This document shows, piece after piece, positions 1-4,584 of a DNA stretch of 7,082 bases. The position numbers and the translations under genes are program-made. The DNA is from Desulfobia sp. (GTDB lineage Bacteria > Desulfobacterota > Desulfobulbia > Desulfobulbales > SURF-16). The notes under the pieces were generated by a model. It was given only the letters and a program-made list of their open reading frames with translations. It had not been told where the DNA came from and made no database searches. The stretch is from the NCBI GenBank assembly GCA_030608985.1, contig JAUWDC010000055.1:1-7082 (forward strand), written 5' to 3'. Positions within the stretch are counted from its first letter, which is position 1; the number at the start of each line of letters is the position of its first letter.

Positions 1-6
1 TGAATC

Positions 7-27
7 TTTGGAAATATCTTGACTCTC
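7..27 (+). repeat. Degenerate 20-bp motif, copy 1
   Basis: TTTGGAAATATCTTGACTCTC. It matches the reverse complement of 3460-3480 at 19 of 21 positions. It shares GGAA-TATCTTGACTC with the reverse complement of 3413-3433, where one A is missing, and ATATCTTGACT with 2694-2712. This copy lies at the left edge of the mobile element. Its function is unknown. Confidence 0.55.
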
Positions 28-144
28 AGCCGGGCTAGACAGGGTTATGACTTTGGAATGAACTTAACCGCTTCGCGGAATTATACAAGACCGTACCCGC
101 ATAAACCCACCCCCCACCTATATACAACAGTTTTAATTCAGAGA

Positions 145-150
145 TATAAT
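145..150 (+). promoter_or_regulatory. Possible -10 box of the integrase promoter
   Basis: There is a perfect TATAAT about 85 bases before the integrase ATG in an AT-rich leader. No convincing -35 hexamer lies at 16-18 bp spacing (the candidates around 121-128 are poor), so the call rests on the -10 only. A start near 157 would leave the SD-masking hairpin (163-233) inside the transcript. Confidence 0.35.
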
Positions 151-162
151 TAATTATTCGGA

Positions 163-233
163 AATAACACCTCCCTGGCCGATAAGGTATTTCAGTCCAT
201 TTGATTTACCAACTCAACCAAGGAGGTATTATT
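163..233 (+). promoter_or_regulatory. Leader hairpin that pairs with the integrase Shine-Dalgarno
   Basis: The left arm AATAACACCTCC (163-174) is complementary to the right arm GGAGGTATTATT (222-233) at 11 of 12 positions, with one C/A mismatch (168 x 228). The right arm contains the core of the Shine-Dalgarno AAGGAGGT (220-227) and ends at the base before the ATG at 234. In RNA this fold would hide the ribosome binding site. Anti-readthrough hairpins of this kind are known for some insertion sequences (IS10, for example). The pairing is seen directly; the regulatory role is inference. Confidence 0.55.
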
Positions 234-1099
234 ATGAGCAGTAGCCTGAGAGATCAATTGATCGATCACATGACCCTGAATGGCTTTTCTGAATGTACAA
301 AAAGAAGCTATGTTACGGGCGTTAAAGGATTGGCTAAATTTTACAACCGGTCACCCGACCTTCTAACAAATGAAGAGGTGCATCTCTATATCCGTCATCT
401 TATCATTGAGCGGAAGGTGAGCTGGTACTCATGCAATAACTATCTGTCGGGCATTATCTACTTCTACAAAAATATTTGTCACTGGGAAAATGTAGACCGT
501 TTTGGAATCCCGCCACGTCCCCGCCAGAAGAAACTGCCAGTAACACTCAGTATTGAAGAAGTAAAGCGACTGTTTTCCGTTATCACCAACCTTAAACATC
601 GGGTTCTGCTTAAAACTGCTTACAGTGCTGGACTCCGAGTCAGTGAACTGATCAGCTTGAAACCGCACCACATTGAAAGTGACCCTTCAAGAATGCTGAT
701 TCGAGTAGAGCAAGGCAAGGGAAGAAAGGACAGATACACGCTTCTTTCCAAAGAACTGCTTATTGAGTTAAGGCAATATTTTCGCAAGTATCAACCTGAA
801 AAATGGTTGTTTACAGGCTATAAACAGGGGGAGCATCTATCTTACGCTGCTGCCCGAAAAGTTTTCGTGGTTAATAAAAAAAAGCCGGTATAACCAAATC
901 ATGCTGCATACATTGCCTTCGTCACAGCTTCGCAACCCACCTCCTTTACCAAGGAACTGACCTCTATACAATCAGTCGCTTTCTTGGCCACAAGTCGATA
1001 AACACCACAACAATTTATCTCCATATCATCCCGGAAAGATTTGCCAAACTAGAAAGTCCTCTCGACAAGTTCGAACCTGAACAGGAGGATGACAAATGA
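234..1099 (+). CDS. Tyrosine recombinase (IS91-associated integrase), interrupted by a -1 frameshift
   Basis: Site-specific recombinase of the phage integrase/XerD type, carried by the mobile element. The ATG at 234 is chosen because AAGGAGGT lies 6 bases upstream; an in-frame TTG at 201 has no such site. Residues about 1-85 form the SAM-like core-binding domain and about 105-288 the catalytic domain. In the zero frame only Arg135 (SAGLRVSEL) and Lys162 (GKGRKDR) are present, and the frame stops at 893 after 219 residues. Moving to the -1 frame at A8 (876-883) continues without a stop to 1099 and supplies His227/Arg230 (HCLRHSFATHLL), His253 (LGHKS) and Tyr262. The spacings H-x2-R, 26 and 9 equal those of XerD, so the shifted product of about 288 residues has the full R-K-H-R-H-Y set and a normal length. 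The stop overlaps the transposase ATG (ATGA). It is either expressed by programmed frameshifting or a one-base indel pseudogene; sequence alone does not decide. Confidence 0.85.
876..884 (+). promoter_or_regulatory. Slippery A8-G tract with -1 heptamer A_AAA_AAG
   Basis: In the zero frame the codons are AAT AAA AAA AAG CCG GTA TAA. Bases 878-884 read A_AAA_AAG in the correct phase for tandem -1 slippage, the same heptamer as in E. coli dnaX. The zero-frame stop follows three codons later (891-893), while the -1 frame (GCC at 884) runs to the end of the recombinase. I see neither a clear SD-like enhancer 10-14 bases upstream nor a strong downstream stem-loop. An A8 tract could also give transcriptional slippage or simply have lost one A. 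Confidence 0.55.
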
Positions 1100-2295
1100 A
1101 AAAGACTCTTGCTGCATCAGCCTGTAAAAATAATTTTGAGGTTGCTGATGTTTTCCATCTTTACGGTGAGCAATATCGGCAGTCCAATAGCCTGTCATAT
1201 GAGCAGATTAAAGTCATGCGTCATATCGAAATATGTCGCACCGCAGCGCTTGGTGGACATGTCGAGCAATGCGATAAGTGCGGTTTTGAGAGAATTTCTT
1301 ATAATTCTTGCAGGGACCGGCATTGTCCAAAATGCCAAACTATGACAAAAGAAAGATGGCTTAATGATCGCAAAGCAGAACTTCTCCCCTGTGGTTATTT
1401 TCACCTTGTCTTTACTCTACCTCATACCCTTAATCCAATTGTTCTCTGCAACAAAAAAATCATGCTGGCCATGTTGTTTGCAGCAGTCAACGAAACCTTG
1501 CAGGCCTTTGCCAAGGATCCCCAATGGCGCCTTGAAGGACAACTTGGCTTTATCTCGGTTCTGCATACATGGAGTCAGACCCTGTTGGACCATTTTCATC
1601 TCCACTGTCTTGTCCCTGCCGGTGCTTTCTCACCCGCACAAAACAAATGGAATCCAGCAAGAGAATCCTTCCTGTTCCGAATAAATTCACTGGCAAAGGA
1701 ATTTCGAAAACGTTATCTGCACAAATTGGAGAAAGCCTACCAAAAAAAGAAGCTCATCTTCCCCGGTGAAACGGTCTCCATTAGTTCTCCAGAGGTATTT
1801 TGGGAAATGACCAAAAAACTCTCAGTAATTGACTGGATAGCCTATGCTAAACGTCCCTTTGCAGGCCCCGAACAGATCCTTGAATATCTTGGCCGCTATA
1901 CACATCGGGTTGCAATCTCGAACAACCGTCTCACTGCCATAGACAATGGCAAGGTTGTCTTCACTTATAGAGACCGAAAGAGCGCCAACCAAAAGAAGAC
2001 AATGACCCTGAATGCTGATGAGTTTATCAGGCGCTTCCTTTTACATGTCTTGCCTAAAGGCTTTATGAAGATCAGGTATTTTGGTTTCCTGTCCAATATC
2101 AAAAAAAAGGAATACATTCCAATAATCAGACAACTTATTAAGCCGATGGCGGAACTGCTGGTAAAAATAAAAGAAACTGTTCAACAGATCATGCTCCGGG
2201 TGACTGGAATAGATATCACCTGTTGTCCCCAATGCCAAAAAGGAAAAATGATAACAATTAAAGAGCTCCCAAAACTGGCTTGGAATACATCGTAA
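1096..2295 (+). CDS. IS91-family HUH transposase
   Basis: Rolling-circle transposase that nicks and covalently joins single-stranded ends of the element. An N-terminal zinc-binding domain carries Cys59/Cys62 (CDKC) and Cys72, Cys77, Cys80 (CRDRHCPKC). The HUH metal-binding motif is His168-Leu-His170 (in DHFHLHCLVPAGA). The catalytic tyrosine pair is Tyr264 and Tyr268 in EYLGRYTHR, spaced YxxxY as in IS91. A further Cys group, CCPQC (376-380), sits near the C-terminus. The 399 residues are typical for the family and all key residues are intact, so it could be active. The ATG overlaps the integrase stop (ATGA) and AGGAGG (1083-1088) lies 7 bases upstream. This gives it its own ribosome binding site as well as possible coupling to full-length integrase translation. 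Confidence 0.93.
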   Translation: MKKTLAASACKNNFEVADVFHLYGEQYRQSNSLSYEQIKVMRHIEICRTAALGGHVEQCDKCGFERISYNSCRDRHCPKCQTMTKERWLNDRKAELLPCGYFHLVFTLPHTLNPIVLCNKKIMLAMLFAAVNETLQAFAKDPQWRLEGQLGFISVLHTWSQTLLDHFHLHCLVPAGAFSPAQNKWNPARESFLFRINSLAKEFRKRYLHKLEKAYQKKKLIFPGETVSISSPEVFWEMTKKLSVIDWIAYAKRPFAGPEQILEYLGRYTHRVAISNNRLTAIDNGKVVFTYRDRKSANQKKTMTLNADEFIRRFLLHVLPKGFMKIRYFGFLSNIKKKEYIPIIRQLIKPMAELLVKIKETVQQIMLRVTGIDITCCPQCQKGKMITIKELPKLAWNTS

Positions 2296-2333
2296 CACTT
2301 TTGCTGGTGTAAAATTCTAATCAACAAAGAAAA

Positions 2334-2347
2334 CTGCCAGTTGGCAG
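2334..2347 (-). terminator. Perfect short hairpin behind the transposase; possible minus-strand terminator
   Basis: CTGCCAGTTGGCAG is a perfect palindrome (5-bp stem with a 4-base loop). Read on the minus strand it is followed by TTTTCTTTG, which resembles a rho-independent terminator that would stop transcripts from the right entering the transposase antisense. On the plus strand there is no T run, so it is unlikely to end the transposase mRNA by this mechanism. Confidence 0.35.
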
Positions 2348-2579
2348 AATAGGATAAATGCGTCCTGAATTGATCTATTTCAGAGAAAAAACAAGAGAAC
2401 AGGCAATTTGAGCCTTCTTTGATTGAAGGAAAAACAATTTTATGATTTGAGGCCCTCCTTCGGGGGTGATGCTAGCCCAATAATACTCTTTTTAATCGAC
2501 AGAAAATCCCACCTAAAGTATACAATCCCCATAGTGTCTGTACATGGCCGAAACGCCGGTGGAGCTGGTTAAGTTCTTA

Positions 2580-2688
2580 CGTTTTATCAACAATTGCGCT
2601 GAGTTGAGCTGATATCAAGTCAAACATCAACTGCTACAACCTGTCGTAACGCTGAGCCTTTCAGTTGGGCGCAACAATTGATAAAACG
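2580..2688. repeat. 109-bp multi-branched inverted repeat
   Basis: The outer arms CGTTTTATCAACAATTGCGC (2580-2599) and GCGCAACAATTGATAAAACG (2669-2688) are complementary at 17 of 20 positions; the only mismatches are three central bases. Inside are two smaller stems: AGTTGA/TCAACT (2602-2607 with 2627-2632) and CTGA/TCAG (2652-2655 with 2661-2664). It lies 285 bases beyond the transposase stop and 9 bases before a CTTG (2702-2705). It could be the origin-end structure of the IS91-like element, or an independent MITE-like palindrome. No target duplication is visible around it. Confidence 0.6.
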
Positions 2689-2693
2689 CTATT

Positions 2694-2712
2694 CTATATA
2701 TCTTGACTTTCC
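2694..2712 (+). repeat. Degenerate 20-bp motif, copy 2
   Basis: CTATATATCTTGACTTTCC shares ATATCTTGACT and the following TC with copy 1 at 7-27, in the same orientation. The two copies flank the integrase/transposase pair. The match is weaker than between copies 1 and 4. Confidence 0.4.
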
Positions 2713-2719
2713 ACACAAC

Positions 2720-2750
2720 AAAAAAGGCAGCCCAAATTAATGGAACTGCC
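2720..2750 (-). terminator. Rho-independent terminator for the PilZ gene
   Basis: Stem GGCAG (2726-2730) pairs with CTGCC (2746-2750), with an extra CC/GG pairing inside. Read on the minus strand the stem is followed by six T (complement of A at 2720-2725). It sits about 118 bases beyond the PilZ stop and between that gene and the mobile element. Confidence 0.6.
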
Positions 2751-2867
2751 CTGTGTTAGATACGTAGTTTTTGGCGATTATTTTTTTTCAACGGCAGGAC
2801 CAGTTGTCAAGCCGGACCAGATGAGTGAATATGTAAGAAGCTAACCTGAATAAAAGTATAATAAATT

Positions 2868-3257
2868 CTATTCATTCTCGGCAATAATAAATTTTAGTTC
2901 ATTTTCGAAGTAAATGCCGGTTTCAAATTTATCGTTCTCTTTGTTTTCCTTTACCCAAACAACTTTACCTTTAGTGCGCAAGAGGCCTATATCAGATAAA
3001 TCTCCAGTTGTTACAACTAATCCACCACTTGACTGTACGCCCTGAACTTCCAAAACAAAATCAAGTTTTGCCCCGTTGGCATATTTTTCGTTAGCCAGAA
3101 AACTGAGCCCGCTATCGCTGATATTTACCAGTTGACCTTTCATTGTATCATTATTGAGCGGATCATCACTGCTTTGACAATAGTATATTTCAAAATTTCG
3201 TTGAAGCCTTTCATTCGCTCTGCGTTCTATTTGTTTCAGCATATCTTGTTCTTGCAT
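2868..3257 (-). CDS. Small PilZ-domain protein (probable cyclic-di-GMP receptor)
   Basis: A 129-residue stand-alone PilZ protein. The two signature motifs for cyclic-di-GMP binding are visible: an RxxxR element within ERRANERLQR (residues 11-20, e.g. Arg13-x3-Arg17), and N-x-S-x2-G at Asn45-Ile-Ser47-Asp-Ser-Gly50. The C-terminal part (GKVVWV at 97-102, then FETGIYF at 111-117) fits the usual PilZ beta-barrel ending. There is no signal peptide or membrane segment, so it is probably cytosolic. The start at 3257 has AGGGGA (3264-3269) 6 bases upstream and a well-placed promoter; an in-frame ATG five codons in is less well supported. It is monocistronic by appearance, with its own promoter and terminator. 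The output it controls (motility, secretion, polysaccharide) cannot be read from the sequence. Confidence 0.88.
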   Translation of the reverse strand: MQEQDMLKQIERRANERLQRNFEIYYCQSSDDPLNNDTMKGQLVNISDSGLSFLANEKYANGAKLDFVLEVQGVQSSGGLVVTTGDLSDIGLLRTKGKVVWVKENKENDKFETGIYFENELKFIIAENE

Positions 3258-3298
3258 TAACTGTCCCCTGTCTTCAATTTTGTAAGTATTAGAAACTT

Positions 3299-3327
3299 AT
3301 TTTAACAACTTCTCCATTAAATGGCAA
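3299..3327 (-). promoter_or_regulatory. Sigma70-like promoter of the PilZ gene
   Basis: On the minus strand: -35 TTGCCA (3327-3322), 17-bp spacer, -10 TAAAAT (3304-3299), each 5 of 6 to consensus. This predicts a start near 3292 and a leader of about 35 bases. The palindrome CCATTAAATGG (3314-3324 region) overlaps the spacer and the -35 box and could be an operator. The inverted repeat TCTTAT/ATAAGA lies just upstream at 3344-3359. Confidence 0.6.
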
Positions 3328-3412
3328 AAATAAAGATTTGTAGTCTTATGCTTATAAGATGAAAGGTTCATTAGGGTGGGATTTATGATTTTTACAGATT
3401 TATCCACAAAAT

Positions 3413-3433
3413 GAGGAGTCAAGATATTCCATG
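3413..3433 (-). repeat. Degenerate 20-bp motif, copy 3
   Basis: GAGTCAAGATATTCC (3416-3430) is the inverse of the window-start motif, with one A deleted. It is in direct orientation to copy 4, which begins 47 bases further on. Confidence 0.45.
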
Positions 3434-3459
3434 TAAGCGGTGACTATTTATGGCCTCCA

Positions 3460-3480
3460 GAAAGTAAAGATATTTCCAAA
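3460..3480 (-). repeat. Degenerate 20-bp motif, copy 4
   Basis: The reverse complement, TTTGGAAATATCTTTACTTTC, matches copy 1 at 19 of 21 bases. A match this long is not expected by chance in a 7-kb window. Confidence 0.55.
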
Positions 3481-3496
3481 CAACGTTGCCTTACAT

Positions 3497-3528
3497 CCTG
3501 CGCAAAAAACATTTGTTTCTTGCGCAGG
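3497..3528. repeat. Strong 32-base hairpin
   Basis: CCTGCGCAA (3497-3505) pairs perfectly with TTGCGCAGG (3520-3528). After one A/C mismatch, AAAC (3507-3510) pairs with GTTT (3515-3518), leaving the 4-base loop ATTT. Neither strand has a T run after the stem, so it is not a standard terminator. It lies between the exporter stop and the PilZ promoter. It could be an mRNA 3'-end stabiliser for the minus-strand operon, a REP-like element or a protein site. Confidence 0.6.
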
Positions 3529-3774
3529 GAAATCTATTACAAGATGTTTTATATTTTCAACTAGTTGCAAATGCATTTTTATAATGGGTTTTTATACGCA
3601 CTATAGAGTTAAGAAATTTCAAACAAAATCGCCTCACCTGTCTACGTAATGCAATATCCTATTGAAGGCAATAATTTGCAAGGGAAATGATAGGGCGGGA
3701 TATTTCAGCATCTGGGCAGATTGAGGCGTGGAAGAGAAGTGAGAACGGAATGACCTTTTACGGCACCATCATAC

Positions 3775-4584
3775 TTATTTCGTTAGCCACAACCACACTT
3801 TTTCATACCAGGCAAATTCGAGAAATCCGGGGAAAAGCTTCCTGCTGAGAAAGACAATGGCAACAATAATGATAATTCCGAGTAATTTCTCCATTACTTT
3901 GGGTTTCAGCCTGGTGGCACCCAAGTGAGAGCCAATCCAGCCCCCTGCCAGGACAGCAATAACCACAGGCCAGAAACGGCTTATATCGATAAAATTATAT
4001 TGAAAGCGCGCAGCAATCCCGGCTGCCGAATTCATCCATATAAATAGTGACGCACAGGCTGCCGCTTCTTTTTCTGTGCCGAGCCGAAAAATAATTATTA
4101 TCGGGATAAGGTATATCCCACCGCCAATGCCAACTATACCCGACACCAGACCTAACAGGCTGCCGCTTGAAAGTGCCAGAAGAAATTGCTGCCATTTTCT
4201 AAGCCTGATATTTAGTGCTGTCCGCTTCCAAAAATATATACGAATGACAACAACAAGGAGAGATACCGTCAAAACCCAGAAAAAAACAGTACTTGGCAAG
4301 TTCAGTGCACCACCCACATAGGACATGGGGATAGAAGTAATAAGAAAAGGAATAACAAGACTCAACCTGCCATGACGATGCCGGAAATAATTATAGGTTC
4401 CAAGGCTGCTGACCAGGAGGTTGAGTGATAATGTAATGAGGGGAATTGCTTTGAAATGAAGGCCGAAAATTGAAAGCAATGCTGTATACGATGAGCCGCC
4501 GGCCAATCCAATAGAGGAATAAAGGAGAGAAACGAAGAAAAAAATAATGGCAAGCTGCCAGGGCGCTATAAGGAGATCTTCCAC
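3775..4584 (-). CDS. TauE/SafE-family membrane permease (putative anion/sulfite exporter)
   Basis: A 269-residue inner-membrane protein with about eight hydrophobic segments and two related halves. Each half contains a glycine-rich motif typical of the TauE/SafE (DUF81) family: GLAGGSSYTALLSIFGL (26-42), and GIVGIGGGIYLIPIII (149-164). Family members are assigned to export of sulfite, sulfoacetate or other small anions; the substrate here cannot be told. The start is a GTG at 4584-4582 that directly follows the TGA of the upstream EAL gene (TGAGTG). GAGGGAAG, inside the end of that gene, acts as Shine-Dalgarno, so translation is probably coupled. It is the last gene of the minus-strand group. 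Confidence 0.85.
   Translation of the reverse strand: MEDLLIAPWQLAIIFFFVSLLYSSIGLAGGSSYTALLSIFGLHFKAIPLITLSLNLLVSSLGTYNYFRHRHGRLSLVIPFLITSIPMSYVGGALNLPSTVFFWVLTVSLLVVVIRIYFWKRTALNIRLRKWQQFLLALSSGSLLGLVSGIVGIGGGIYLIPIIIIFRLGTEKEAAACASLFIWMNSAAGIAARFQYNFIDISRFWPVVIAVLAGGWIGSHLGATRLKPKVMEKLLGIIIIVAIVFLSRKLFPGFLEFAWYEKVWLWLTK

Larger units (their letters stand above)
1..2712 (+). mobile_element. IS91-like insertion element with integrase and HUH transposase (ends uncertain)
   Basis: Two overlapping plus-strand genes, a tyrosine recombinase and an IS91-type HUH transposase, form a compact cassette. Known family behaviour: IS91 elements move by rolling-circle transposition, lack classical terminal inverted repeats and target duplications, have a hairpin-bearing origin end 3' of the transposase, and prefer CTTG/GTTC-type tetranucleotides. 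A subset carries a phage-type integrase upstream of the transposase. Seen here: a small hairpin at 68-78 (CCGC-TTC-GCGG) on the left, several inverted repeats 3' of the transposase (2334-2347, 2453-2466, 2580-2688), and the 11-mer ATATCTTGACT at both 14-24 and 2698-2708. These suggest boundaries near 20-70 and 2690-2705, but I cannot fix either end. The genes are confident; the limits are inference. Confidence 0.6.
2296..2867. other. Gene-free 3' flank of the mobile element, rich in inverted repeats
   Basis: I see no credible coding region here. The stretch holds the hairpin at 2334-2347; a small hairpin at 2453-2466 (CCCTC-CTTC-GGGGG, or a UUCG-tetraloop alternative); CCTTC/GAAGG at 2413-2429; the 109-bp structure at 2580-2688; a motif copy at 2694-2712; and the minus-strand terminator at 2720-2750. 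The origin end of the IS91-like element should lie in this stretch. A T8 run near 2780 has no hairpin directly upstream. Confidence 0.6.
3258..3774. other. Gene-free stretch between PilZ gene and exporter gene
   Basis: I see no supported gene. It holds the PilZ promoter, the inverted repeat at 3344-3359, two inverted copies of the 20-bp motif (3413-3433, 3460-3480) and a strong hairpin (3497-3528). A 69-codon open frame starting with GTG at 3440 has no ribosome binding site and runs through the hairpin, so I do not call it. I find no clear terminator directly behind the exporter stop at 3775. Confidence 0.6.

Noticed and set aside
201..233. A TTG start 11 codons upstream of the integrase ATG
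   Set aside because: The strong AAGGAGGT sits directly before the ATG at 234; the upstream stretch is the leader that forms the SD hairpin.
1109..1769. Open frames of 60-110 codons overlapping the transposase in other frames
   Set aside because: The transposase frame has clear zinc, HUH and tyrosine motifs; the overlapping frames show no domain and are shadows.
2580..2688. Integron attC site
   Set aside because: GTTGGGC at 2664-2670 fits the right-hand core GTTRRRY, but no matching RYYYAAC core is found at the left end and no cassette gene or integron integrase is present.
3440..3649. A 69-codon plus-strand open frame with a GTG start and several cysteines
   Set aside because: It has no ribosome binding site, runs through the 3497-3528 hairpin, and has no recognisable domain; the length is easily reached by chance.
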